NCBI GenBank assembly: GCA_002989075.1
Contig: PSQN01000008.1
Location: 62,001 to 126,000, forward strand
Direction of reading: 5' to 3'
DNA: 64,000 bases
Source: Arthonia radiata
Lineage: Eukaryota; Ascomycota; Arthoniomycetes; Arthoniales; Arthoniaceae
Shown piece by piece: positions 38,583 through 49,300 of this stretch (the first letter of the stretch is position 1; every line of letters starts with the position of its first letter). Both the position numbers and the translations under genes were made by a program. The notes under the pieces were generated by a model, which worked only from the letters and a program-made list of their open reading frames with translations, was not told the origin of the DNA and searched no databases.

Positions 38583-39546
38583 TCACGCGAACCGACCCGG
38601 AGGCGGCCCAGGCGGCGGCGCGTAGCTGGGCGGCGGTCCCGCATACCCTTGAGGTGGTCCTGCGTATGCTCCTTCCGGCGGTCCCGCATATACTCCTTGT
38701 GGTGGTCCGGCGTATGCACCCTGATGCGCTCCCGGCTGATAGTGCGGCACACCCTGCAAGCCATACTGCTGCTGTAGCTTCGCCTTCCGCTCCCTGGAGT
38801 TCGCAAACCAGGCCAGGACGAAGTACATGAAGAACGACACCTCGATCGCCCAGTAGAAGGCGCTGCGCGCGATCACGCTCCACGCGGTGTTGGTGTTGAA
38901 GTCGTCGTCGAGCTTGTGGTCGTCGTACCAGCTGTAGTAGGAGTAGCGGGCGCCGACGGAGGCGCACAGCCAGGCGACGCAGAGGACGATGTTGCGGATG
39001 AGTGTGCTCATGGTGGTGCTGTTGGATTTGAGGAGGCCCCAGAGGGTGAGGGCGCAGGAGAGGATGCTGAAGAAGGTGCAGACGATGTCGCCGGCGAGGG
39101 TGGCTTTGCTGGCGTATTTGAGGCCGGCGATGATGGTGAAGGGGAGGGAGGTGAGGCATCTGTAAGGGACATGTTAGCACAATGAGATAGTAATTGCGAC
39201 AGCAGTCACGGTGATAAGAAATGGTTCGCAATCGAGGCGTTTTGGGAGTGCGCCGGCGGATGGGGTTCCCCAGGAACTGAACTGGTCATGAGGTGAAATG
39301 TGGGATTGCTGTGAGACTTACAGGATGATGATGGCTATTTCGAAGCGGATCGCATGGCCGACTAAGGTTTGCCTGTAAAACGAGGTTAGCTGACGTTCAG
39401 AATGCGATTCTGCGCGCGATGGAGGGCTGTACTCACCAAGACTGTGCCGCAGCTGCGGAGGGACAGAGGCGCCACCACTGGTTCTTCGAGCGCTGTGCAG
39501 GACGTGGAGGCAGCTCGGCCTCTGGCGCGCCTTGAGGGGAGGACAT
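38583..39546 (-). CDS. MARVEL-like four-helix membrane protein with Pro/Gly/Tyr tail
   Basis: Three exons on the minus strand, 39546-39437, 39372-39322 and 39159-38583, give 245 residues; introns are 64 and 162 bp and the joins are in phase. Four hydrophobic segments are clear: EIAIIILCLTSLPFTIIAG, then one around VCTFFSILSCALTLWGLL, one around NIVLCVAWLCASVGA, and one around VSFFMYFVLAWFA. This is the topology of fungal MARVEL-domain proteins, which are found in plasma-membrane and vesicle domains. The cytosolic C-terminal tail holds degenerate repeats of the type AYAGPPQG, as in other fungal Pro/Gly/Tyr-rich membrane tails. The function is unknown. The ATG at 39546 precedes a polar N-terminus with no signal peptide. 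Confidence 0.8.
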
Positions 39547-40543
39547 GTTGGCTTGGATTTGGGTGAGGAGACGAAGAGCAAAGGAGGTACGTTCGAGGAG
39601 GTTTGTCGCGAAGTCAAGACACGGTCGCACGCGAATGAAAGGCCAATTTTAGGCTAGACGCTAAGGTGGGCGTGCTCGTGAGTAGCCCAATGAGCATTGA
39701 GGGCCGCCCTGGATTGGCCCCAAGATTTAGGGCTGCGCCATTGGCGTCCGCTACCCCTTACGGGTACAGAAAGTACATCGAAGACGTCGTTTCTTTGCTC
39801 TCACACAAACCTGCTGACCTCGAGCTCTCTGTCGGAGGCTCATGCAGCTATGCGCAGTGTCCTAGATGCATTGAAAGTGGAATTAGCATCAAAAATCAGT
39901 TTTCGAAAATAGTGGGTGGCTGACCCCCAAGGAGCTCACTCTCCCAGCAGCGCCCGCCAAGAGATATAGGCTCACATACACGCGCATCTGAGGGCGCTCA
40001 GTAATCTCATAGTCCTCGTAATAGCTGAAGATGATTAGTTGACTATATTGAAGCAGTGAATAGGCCCAGCGTGGGTGTAGGTGAAAGCTACTCCAAGACT
40101 GTCGCTGAAATGGCTGGCACTCCAAAGAGCGAACATATACGACCTCTGACCACTCGCGCTTTGCTCTAATCTCGCAGAATGGTTTTACAGCGTAGGAAGC
40201 TTCTCAGAACGAGAAAACAAAGATTGCATACCTGGTGTGGCAAATTTGCAACCCTTCTCCGAACCTCCAGAACAACTCGAGTTCGCTCTTCCACGAAAGA
40301 GTGAACCTCTAGCTATTGTCCCATTCAACCTCCATTCAAACCTGAAACACCATTCAATCACGCCTCCTCCCCGTGACCATGTATACAATACTATTCACCA
40401 TTCGTATTGCTCTCTATTGTAGTTCCTCTTGAATAGCACAACGTAGGATATATAGACCCCTTTCGTCTTCCTCATTCTTCTTGCGTTCTCTGTAAACGCC
40501 TTCACATACCCTCACATACACTCCCTGCGCACTCTTCGCCACC
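39547..40543. other. divergent intergenic region
   Basis: About 1 kb between two genes pointing away from each other (MARVEL-like on minus, hypothetical on +), so it should contain both promoters. The + side close to 40,500 is pyrimidine-rich, as in strong fungal promoters. No gene or repeat is recognised. Confidence 0.5.
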
Positions 40544-41290
40544 ATGGCTTTCTACCAGTACTCTCCGCCTGTTGCTGAACTCAACTTCTACAACACCTAC
40601 CTCGCGCTGCGAGACACCCACGCGCGCAACTTCCTCTTCAGCCTCCCTGACGCCCTCGCGCACGACCGCGCCATCCTCGAGCGAATGCCAAACATCGAAG
40701 CGGCACCAGTATACGAAACGGTGCAATACCACCCCTGGCTCATGCGCCTCTGGAGCAGCTTCTCGCTGTGCGAAAGGCTCGTCAAAGGCCACGTTCACGT
40801 GTTAGCCACCAGAGGCACAAGCAGCAACGCTGGCGTTGCTGCAACTCACTCCGGTATGCTCATTCGCCCACCTCCCCTTCACTCCAGACCTCATCCAAAC
40901 CCTGTGTATGCTGCAGTTGCTAACAGCCGTCTCACAGTCCCCACCTTCAACACCGGCACCCACCACGCCGACCTCATCGCCCACCTGCGCGCTCCCGGCT
41001 GCCCTCTGGAGCCGTTCTTCAACCCGGCCGCGGCTGACGCGCTGGACGCCTTCCGCGCAGTCCGCAACCGCACGAAGGCGCCGCCCGCGCACAACCGCCG
41101 CAACCTCGTCGCCGCGCTCAACCACCTCGAGAGCGAGGACTGGACCGCCCACTGGGCTGCGATCCTGGACGCCTTCTTCTTCGCCTGGCTCAATCTCTTG
41201 CCGCCGGCACCAGCAGGTGCGATGGTGGCGCCGCCGCCTCCTCCCCCTCCACCTCCTCCTCCGCCGCCGCCTGGGCTTGGGGGTTCTTGA
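40544..41290 (+). CDS. hypothetical protein with C-terminal polyproline run
   Basis: A 248-codon open frame starting in an excellent context (GCCACCATGG). No family is recognised. The N-terminal half contains aromatic-rich blocks (FYQYSPP, LNFYNTYLALRD), the C-terminal half DALDAFRAVRNRT and HWAAILDAFFFAWL, and the protein ends with a run of 14 prolines and GLGGS. No signal peptide or clear membrane helix is present. Positions 40854-40937 have good GT..AG intron signals and a length of 84 bp (28 codons), so removing them keeps the frame and gives 220 residues. The removed part is richer in Pro and His and looks less conserved in style than its flanks. Either form is possible from the sequence alone; I favour splicing. 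Confidence 0.7.
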   Translation: MAFYQYSPPVAELNFYNTYLALRDTHARNFLFSLPDALAHDRAILERMPNIEAAPVYETVQYHPWLMRLWSSFSLCERLVKGHVHVLATRGTSSNAGVAATHSGMLIRPPPLHSRPHPNPVYAAVANSRLTVPTFNTGTHHADLIAHLRAPGCPLEPFFNPAAADALDAFRAVRNRTKAPPAHNRRNLVAALNHLESEDWTAHWAAILDAFFFAWLNLLPPAPAGAMVAPPPPPPPPPPPPPPGLGGS

Positions 41291-41999
41291 GATGGTTTGG
41301 CGTCTGGCGTTTGGTTGGTTTGGAATTTTGGGCTTTAAGATACACACGATCTACTCATTCCCTGCCTCGCTGGCCGAGAGCATCTGTGTTGTTTCTGTGG
41401 TGGTTGCTGCGGTGGCTTTTGTACTATTAATTATGATGAACTTACGAATTTGATGATTTGATGACTTGAGTTGTGTCTTTTAGTGTGCTTTTTACTGACG
41501 TTGCTTTCTTTGAGCTTTTCAGGGTCTGTGTGAGTGGTGTGGGCGTGGTTTGTATCATTCGTAAGAGGAGGAGGGGCAGATGTGGAGCAAAAGTACTTTT
41601 GGAGACGACTCTTCGAGCAGCTTGCTTGGTTGTAGTTTGTCGGCGTCTTTAATGAGGGTTTATTTGGGGATAGCGAGCTGCGCGATCAATTGTGCTTGGA
41701 ACTGGCGGTGAGGTACTTTTACATACGACTCGCAATGCAGACTGCTAGACGTCAGCGTCTCAACATTCCCAATGAGGTTCTTGTAGTTCACGCTCCACCT
41801 ACGCCGTCAATCTCGAGGATATCTTGACAGTGAAGACCCTTCAAAGAAGCTCGTCACAATGCGCGCCATATCACAGCATCACCACAGTCAACATGACCTT
41901 TCCTCACAGTAATCCATCCCAACCGCCTCGTTTTGGATAGATATTTACCGGTCATATCACCTCGTTTTGCTCTAGTACGGCACTTTCCCTTTCCATTTC
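41291..41999. other. intergenic region downstream of the polyproline protein
   Basis: About 700 bp. The first 200 bp are T/G-rich, as in a 3' UTR. The rest shows no gene. The part from about 41,870 may be a very degraded extra unit of the tandem array that follows. Confidence 0.45.
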
Positions 42000-42925
42000 C
42001 ATCCTGCATCAACAGCAGTTGCATCATACCGTATCCAGTTTCGACTCCGTGTCTTTGGGCAACGCCAGTCTTTCGCGCCTTTCCGCAAGTCTTTCTGAGC
42101 TTACCTGTTATACCGCAACTGCTGTAAAGCTAGAATCGACTCGCCTTCTCGTTGGACTCGTTCGAGTGGTAAAAGCAACACCGTCATATCACATTCACGC
42201 TTTCTTCTGTGATTCTAGGCCACGCCAACCCTTTACCCTCATCTACAGGTATCCTTAATTATATCTCTTGTATTGAAGCAGCTGTAGTCTCAACTATCTG
42301 CCCTTCGTGCCCTTTCTACAACATCAGCAACAGCACCCATCACATCCACTCTTACTTCTGGAAATCTGGGTAACGCCAGGCCCTCACCCTTATCTCCAGC
42401 TATTCTTGACTATATTTCTCCTATTGTAGCAGCTGTACACTTACCGATCTACCCTTGACCTTCATCCTGCAACACCAGTAACAGCACCATATGATATCCA
42501 GTCTCAGCTCCGCGAATCTAGGTAACACTAGTATGTTGCGCTCATCCGCAAGTCTTTCTCAATCTTGTTGTTCTCGCGTGAATACTATGGTCTTGCTCAC
42601 ATGCGCTTTACGTTAGGTACACAACACTAGCAGGCGCGCTATATCGTATCTACTCTCCGCTCTATAGATCCGCGCAACGCAAGTACCCTACGCTTATCCG
42701 CAAGTCCTTTCGAGGGTAGTCGGGGTACCGTAGTTGCTGTGGTCTTACCTACCTACCCTTTGCGTCCCTGATACGGCAGCAGCAACAGCAGGACGCTACA
42801 TCGACTCCCCGCTATACTTTTGCAGGCAGCGCCAGCCCCTTAGCCATATCTACAAGTGTTTTGAGCCCAGACTGTGCACCGCAGCTGCTGTATTCTTACC
42901 TACCTTCTTTGTGCCATCTGCCTGA
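42000..42925. repeat. degenerate tandem array, six units of about 150-165 bp
   Basis: The same word order recurs six times: a CAACA.CAGCAACAGCA-type block, then TATC.A.TC and CTCCG, then GG.AACGCCAG, then CTTATC.CAAGT.TTT, then GCAGCTGCTGT, then CTTACCTACC. Equivalent positions of the first block are about 42,008, 42,174, 42,326, 42,477, 42,629 and 42,787, that is, spacings of 166, 152, 151, 152 and 158 bp. Units have diverged by substitutions and small indels, not mainly by RIP-type changes. No reading frame is shared by the units, so this is a non-coding minisatellite. It lies between a + gene and a minus gene that converge on it. Confidence 0.72.
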
Positions 42926-43140
42926 TTTTTTTCAAAGGATAGAATGAAAAGACTAGATGAGAAGACCTCGCGGCTGAACGGTCATACAATTATCATTATC
43001 ATACTATCTTATGTTCATGAGACGCAGAGGGCCTCCTTCGCTATGCCAAACCACTCATGCTGTTCTGTACATCATCTTGCTGCACTCCACACATGAATGC
43101 TTCTCATCTTTACATCTCCCAGCTCTCCCACAGCCTTTAC

Positions 43141-43173
43141 CACCACCACCATCACCACCATCACCACCATCCA
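43141..43173. repeat. short CAC/CAT microsatellite
   Basis: A run of CAC and CAT triplets just beyond the stop codon of the TBC protein (43191). Simple-sequence tract, probably in its 3' UTR. Confidence 0.7.
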
Positions 43174-43190
43174 CTCCAAGCCCACACACC

Positions 43191-45758
43191 CTACCTCGGC
43201 GCCCCCGCCTCCTCCCGCCCCGCCCACTTAACCCACAACATCCAGTCCTCCTCCCCGCGACTCATCGGCGCCCCACCACTCTGCCACCCAAGGACACGAT
43301 TAATCTCCTCTTGACTCCCATACAAACTCCCCTCACTCCGTCCCAGCATCGCCACAATCGCCCTCACCACAACACCATCGCCCTCAAACACCAGCACATC
43401 AAAGAACCTCGCCGCTTCCGAAGCCGTAAGTGCAGACGTCATCAGACTCTGCGCAAGGGGATTGACAATATCCCGCAGAATGGGCGTGGCGTCGCCATCG
43501 CGGGAGTGCGGCGATGTAGAGTCAGGATAGCAGCGGTAGCGGGACATGAGGGCGCAGAAGTGCTCGTGGAGGCGCGGGGACTTGATATGAACGGCATGTG
43601 CGACATGGCGGATCGTGCGCTCTTTGCTGGTGGCGTCGTTGATGCAGAAAGCGAGGCTGAGCGGTCGGTTGAGGAGGTTGGCGAGTGCGATGAAGGCGCC
43701 GGCAGTGGCGGCTTCGGAGACGTCGCGTTCACGGTCTTCCTTTGTGCTGAGGACGCTGTCGCGTTTGCTGACTTCGGGGGAGTCGAGGGCTGATGGTGAT
43801 GAGGAGACGGGCATGTGCTGCAGGAGGAGAAGGGCGGCGATGCCTGCTGTGCCGCGGACGTGGCCGGTGTCTTCGCGGTATGAGGCATATGCTAAGAGGA
43901 GGTCTCGAAGATTTTCGTAGCGGATCTGACCTTTCTGGAAAAGGCCAAGATGCGGGAAAACGGTGGCGATGTCCTTCTCCATCGCGGCGATCGAGCGCCT
44001 AGCTCTGACATCGCCCTTGGTCTCGCTTATGCTTGCTTGGCGGGCGTTCCTCGTCCTGGTTGCAGCCGGTGAAGACTCGGCGATGCGGTCCGCCACCGCT
44101 TTGGCACGTCCGAGGGCGGCTTTGTAGCTAGCGGCGGAAAGGTGAAGATCATTGCCAATGGCGCGAGCCCAAACTTGGCCGCGCAAAGCTGATGGAATGC
44201 CTGCCCACCATCTCTCGCGAGTCTCGGGCGTGTTCACAGACTTGTTCCAATCCCCGAGGATCGCCCGCCATGCACAAAGAGCCTCATCAAGCTGTTTCTC
44301 CTTAGGTGTTCGCCGAGGACTGTTCTTTTCGCCGTCAGCGGACTTGCGTTTCTCGGCTTCTGCAAAGGCGTCCATCATCCGCTTATATTCTCTGAGATGC
44401 TTCTTCTCTTCGGCCTTGCTCTTCGGTGGTAACCAAGCGGGTCGTGTGCGTGTGAGGTGCTTCTCCTTTTCCTTGCTCACGGGAAGAGGATCCACGAGAG
44501 GATTCGGCCGTTGCACGGGAGGTAATGTGAAGGAGGTCGACTTTGAATGGTGCAGTGGCGGTCGCGGAGGTGAAGTGGATACTGCGGACACCGAAGATTC
44601 CTCTGCTGAGTTGCGCCTGCTGTGACTCTCTTTGTGCGTTTCAAGCTTCAAGGTCAGGTCTCGGATTTCGGCGTTCAGACCTGACAGGGCGAAGTCCCAA
44701 GATTTGGCTCGACCGAACTCCATTGCACCAGGTGACAGCGGAGAGTCCATGTTCCGCTCTGGACTGACTGACGCAGAGCGTACGAGTGGGCGGCAAGGCG
44801 AGATGGGTATGTTTGTGATGATGGCTTCCTCGGGAACGTCGTCGTCGTCTTCATTGAGTGCATCGAATTCAGCCTCCAGCTCCTTTGCACTCTTTCGACG
44901 TCCAGCATGCATGGGTGATCTTTTCATAGGCAGAGATGGGCCGATGTCCGAGTTGATCCGCGGTAACATGGGAGCAGTAGCTGAGCGAGTTTGAGAGCCA
45001 TGCGGTCGTGCGTGATGGCCTAAATTGTTCCGTTTTCGTGACTGGCGCGAAGGCACGGCCAAAGATGGACTTGAAGATGGTGGAAACCCAGTCGCTTTGA
45101 TCGGAGAGCGTTGGCTGTTCAGATTGCGCATGCCATTATTAACGGCCACCGTGGTTCGCAGTTCGTTCTTCAAAGATGTGGCGGTCGTGGGGCTCAGAGA
45201 CATCTTCCTCGTCGCTATTGGAGCCGTGGTGGTTCGGAGGAGCTGGCGCGGCTTGTTGGGGCGGTCGAGGGGACTCTGAGATGTCATACGTCGTGGGTCG
45301 GATAGACTGATGTCTTCAAAATTGGCAAGATTATGCTCTTCGTCGCATGCGCGACTAGACGAACGAATAGAGGAAGATTTGTTGGAGGACCACGAGCTGC
45401 TGAGCTCGGGCGGAGAACCTGGCGAGACGGCGTCGGTGGCCATATCGGATTCGGAGGAGGTTGCTGTGATGTCGGAAGAGATGGCAGAGGCGGTCAACGA
45501 GCGTGTATGCTGTCTTCTTGGACAGCTGAATAGACTGGTTGGATTAAGATTAGATCGGCCGCTGTACAAAGGGCGGTGGAGTGGCTGTAATTTGGGGTCG
45601 TTGTTCACGAGATAAGAATAGTGCGAGACATGGCTCTGCCCCGGCGAGGAGCAAGCAGAGCCTGGTGCACTGTCGCCCGAATAAACGAGTGTGGTGGGCG
45701 GGGGTGAAGTGAAGGAAGAAGTCGCGTTGGAGATGGTAGTATCGAAGGTGAAGGGCAT
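43191..45758 (-). CDS. TBC-domain protein (Rab-GAP fold), catalytic residues atypical
   Basis: Single exon, 855 residues from the ATG at 45758; frame upstream is open but has no earlier ATG. Residues about 1-430 are disordered, Ser/Pro/Arg-rich, with many phosphorylation-like SP sites. The TBC domain covers roughly 500-800: WWAGIPSALRGQVWARAIGN (motif A), then DIATVFPHLGLF, ENLRDLLLAYASY and GHVRGTAGIAALLLL, then a low-complexity insert and AFIALANLLNRPLSLAF. In classical TBC proteins the second and fourth blocks hold the arginine finger (IxxDxxR) and glutamine finger (YxQ). Here those positions read DIAT and HVR, so both catalytic residues seem to be missing. It could bind a Rab without GAP activity, or belong to a subfamily with another mechanism. 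Confidence 0.85.
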   Translation of the reverse strand: MPFTFDTTISNATSSFTSPPPTTLVYSGDSAPGSACSSPGQSHVSHYSYLVNNDPKLQPLHRPLYSGRSNLNPTSLFSCPRRQHTRSLTASAISSDITATSSESDMATDAVSPGSPPELSSSWSSNKSSSIRSSSRACDEEHNLANFEDISLSDPRRMTSQSPLDRPNKPRQLLRTTTAPIATRKMSLSPTTATSLKNELRTTVAVNNGMRNLNSQRSPIKATGFPPSSSPSLAVPSRQSRKRNNLGHHARPHGSQTRSATAPMLPRINSDIGPSLPMKRSPMHAGRRKSAKELEAEFDALNEDDDDVPEEAIITNIPISPCRPLVRSASVSPERNMDSPLSPGAMEFGRAKSWDFALSGLNAEIRDLTLKLETHKESHSRRNSAEESSVSAVSTSPPRPPLHHSKSTSFTLPPVQRPNPLVDPLPVSKEKEKHLTRTRPAWLPPKSKAEEKKHLREYKRMMDAFAEAEKRKSADGEKNSPRRTPKEKQLDEALCAWRAILGDWNKSVNTPETRERWWAGIPSALRGQVWARAIGNDLHLSAASYKAALGRAKAVADRIAESSPAATRTRNARQASISETKGDVRARRSIAAMEKDIATVFPHLGLFQKGQIRYENLRDLLLAYASYREDTGHVRGTAGIAALLLLQHMPVSSSPSALDSPEVSKRDSVLSTKEDRERDVSEAATAGAFIALANLLNRPLSLAFCINDATSKERTIRHVAHAVHIKSPRLHEHFCALMSRYRCYPDSTSPHSRDGDATPILRDIVNPLAQSLMTSALTASEAARFFDVLVFEGDGVVVRAIVAMLGRSEGSLYGSQEEINRVLGWQSGGAPMSRGEEDWMLWVKWAGREEAGAPR

Positions 45759-46302
45759 GATGAAATTCGATCCGATCAGGGGAGCAGCAGCCGCGACGGA
45801 ATGTTCCGCAGGGCAAGAAGGATGCCCCTCGACCACTAATCCCTCTCCGCCTTTGTTGGATCGTCAATTCATCAATCTATTCTGCCCTCTCGACCGTCAT
45901 ATGCACAATTGGGCCAAATCGCAATATTTACAACAGGTGACACAAAGGAAAGAGGCATAGGAAACCAAGGTGAGGCCAGACCGGGAAAGAGAAATGGGAT
46001 GGCGGAGGGGCTAGTCTGGGGGTTATCTGGTCGGTGGAGGCTGGTCACTGTATCTGACCCGCACCAACTTCTTCTCACCACGCTGAGGCGACTTGGCCGC
46101 TTGTTAAAGGCTGCTCCCTTTCTGACTTGCTGTCCTGTACTCCGTACACATCTATCCGTATCTCGCTCATGCACTGATCCTCGATCCCCCCCAATCGGCC
46201 CCTCGCCTCCTCCGCAGTCCGGCTTCCTTGTATCGTTCCTCGCATTCTATCCTACACGCATGCAGCTGTCATAATTTCGTTTCATCCACGTCTCATCATT
46301 GC
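45759..46302. other. region between the TERT stop and the TBC start
   Basis: About 540 bp. Both genes are on the minus strand, so this is the TERT 3' UTR followed by the TBC promoter and leader. Open stretches here match nothing. Confidence 0.5.
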
Positions 46303-49300
46303 CTACTTGTCATCCATCCCTCTCCGCGCTGCTGTCTCGGTCGCCCAATGCTGCCTCGCGTCGAAGCCATCTACAACTGTTTCGAGAAGGCGCTGCTCTT
46401 GCTTGCTTCCTGCTTGCAATCGTTGCGCTTTGACGGCCAAGCATTCGAACAAGCTTTGGTAGTTGGCTTGCCGTGTCTGCAACGTCTTCTGGAAAGCAAC
46501 TGCCGCCAGCCTGGGTATGATCAGCAACGTCGAAGCCAAAGCGCATTTCATTGCGTTCGGGCTTCACTCACCAATGCACCGCCTGCTTGCTGATCGCGCA
46601 TTCGTACTGTCGATTCCTGTCTCTGTTGCGCTTGCTCTTGACTTTCGCATACGCAAGCGCCGCCAAATCTTCCACGATACCTGTATGATCAACGACGTCA
46701 GTATGATGCGCGATCTGTTTCGATAGCTTCAAGTTTGAGCTCGAGGATTGGCCAGCATGCCACCGTTGGCAACATGGCCAGCAAAGCGCCCCAAGGAGCT
46801 TGAAAAAGACTCACCCCAAATTAGCGCTGGGGCGGCCCGCTGTAGACCTCTAACGCTTCTGATGTAATGCACACATCGCATCGCCGATTCCTTCATCAGG
46901 CGGAATACGTTCCCCAGTACCGTCGTAGTGTCGTTGTGACTGGTGTCAAACAGCATGGGATGCATCTGAATCTTGAGCGCACTGCAGCTATGTCAGTACG
47001 TCAAACGATACTCTGATGATCACGGGGCAGCTTACTTGAGCATCTTGCGCCGGAAAGTATGTCCTGGCAGTTTTGAGTACTCGACTGTCAATGCGTCTGG
47101 TATGTCTGGGAGATCATTAGTGACCTGACCTTGATACTGAAGCGTTATCCTGGACTCACTAGCACATCTGCTGAGTAGGTCATCTTTCGAGATGTTCAGT
47201 TGATCATTAATCAGTAGGCCGCAGTACGGAAACCCATCAGACGGATCCTTATAGGGCACCTCAAACCCTCCAACACGGCTGTTGAAACTAGCCATACACT
47301 TGTGGCGGCTAACATTGATACCGTACGACTGCACACCCCTGAACAGAAGCCGAAGGAAGCGACGTGCTTCCTCTTCATAGGGCGTGATCAGCAGGAAGTC
47401 ATCGATGAGTCGGAGAAAGAGGCTTGGTTGTGACAGGAAGGCCAGATACTCTTTCTGGAAGTCAGCGTAGCACAAAGTGCACAACAAGCTCGACAATATC
47501 GAGCCTTGAGAAATGCCCTGCTTCTGTCGCCAATATTTCTTGCCGATCTTGACGATGTTCTGCTCCACATGTTGGCGAAGCATTTGCAGAGCATGCTCTC
47601 GGTTGACCGTCTGAGGCTTGGCAGCATCCAGCAGCACGCCGTCGGGATGATGGCGCTTGTCGTTGGCGTTGACTTTGTCGGAGAAGGTGAACTCATGCCG
47701 TCCATCCACGGCGTGAGTATGGTGTTTCTTCAATGGCCGCGGCAGGTCCGAGGACAGTGCCGTCTTTTGCCCCGGCTTGAGCTCGGTGTATCTGTCGGTG
47801 CTGTATTCCTCGGACCTGCACAAATGCTCCGTTAATCGTATCAGACGTTGCTGAGAGAGGGAATCGAAACACGCTTTGACGTCCACTTTGGCGAAGTACA
47901 GTTTCGTCCCGGTCATGCCGTTCTGAGCAAGCCGCTCTTTGAAATCAAGGTGTCTTTCATGCACTCCAGACACAGACGATATGGCAGAGCCCAAAGTATC
48001 TTCACCCCGGGACTGGTCCCTGTCAGCGTCCAAGCAAATTTTTGGCTGCCAGGAAGCTTACCTTCTCGAAATTCAGCACGTTAAAGACCGGTGTCAAGAC
48101 GGAGTTCATGCTCTTCCCAAGCAACTTCATTCCATTGCGGGTGATCTGTAGGCGGCGTTTGAGATTTGCGATCGGCCTCATCCCTACGTCTTTTGGCATG
48201 AAACGCAGCTGACTGTACGAGAGGCCTCTGCCATCAAGTATTGCTTGGGCGTCCCCTCGGCTTATTTTGGCCAGCATGCGCTGCTTGAGCTCAGTCTTCG
48301 CTAGATGTACCATGTCCTTCCAGACATCATGGCGGAAGTAAAACAGCTTGTTTCGATGGGTAGCCGATTCCGTCACGTAAAAATTGGTGCGCACGAGAGG
48401 GATCAGCAATGAGTTGAAGATCCAGTACATGAGCTCAGCGAGAAGCTCCAAGCGCTTTTCATGATCAGTTCTGGACATCGGGATTCCCTGTCGTGTGCTG
48501 TTTGGGTCGAGCCAGGCCATCTTGCTAATCTTGATTCTATGCATCACGTTTGCGAGGGTCAGATTCTCGAATCGCCTGAGACTCAAAAAGCTGCCCATGT
48601 GGTTCAGGAGTACTTCCCAGTTCTCGCCCTCGGCATTGTCTTCAACAAATAGCTCAAAAGGCAGGAGGTTCTTCAACACCGCCTTGCAGAATGCCGTCAC
48701 CTGAGCAAGAGTTGATGCCAATGTAGTAAAATGTGGCAACTCTAATTGCGTGTTATACTCAGTCTTTGGACAATAGTGACGCAGAAGCTCTGTGTAGGCA
48801 CATTCGCGGTGTCTTTTCTGCAATTGTTGCACGACGTCAAAGGCGGCCCCTCTCAAGCGTTTGGGTAGCTTTTCACGCAGACCGTCGCGCTGGTAGCTAT
48901 TCTCAAGCTCACTCTCATCTGATTCTCGAACTGTGACAGCGGTTGCCCGATTAGGGTAATCCTTTACTGCATCGAAAACGCTTTGGAGCTTGAATTGCCA
49001 TGGAAAGATGTACTTGAGCAACGCTATTGTGTGTTCAGCTAATCCGTGATTGGAGTTTTGTGTAAGTATGTCTGTGTCTTGGTAAGTCATTGCTCTCCTA
49101 GAACTATCGTCGTCCTTACGGTCTTTCGGGAGTCCAAAATGTATGGTATTCTTCGCGTTCAGGGCTAGCAATGCGTTAGCGAGGAGCGCAGTAGATACCG
49201 GAAACACACTGTACTAAGACGCGCTTTATTGCGAGGACTTCGTTGGATAAGAACGTGTTTCTGCTTTGCAATAAGACTTGGAAGGGCCGTACTAACATGG

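Noticed and set aside
38583-39231. Pro/His/Arg-rich open frames overlapping the MARVEL-like gene
   Set aside because: Shadow frames of GC-rich coding sequence; the MARVEL frame has membrane helices and consistent introns.
42000-42925. Possible CRISPR-like array or repeat-protein gene
   Set aside because: Units are ~150 bp, degenerate and without spacers, the genome is eukaryotic, and no frame is kept between units.
45759-45836. Longer N-terminus of the TBC protein starting at 45836
   Set aside because: It would begin with GTG, which is not a normal start in fungi; the first ATG is at 45758.
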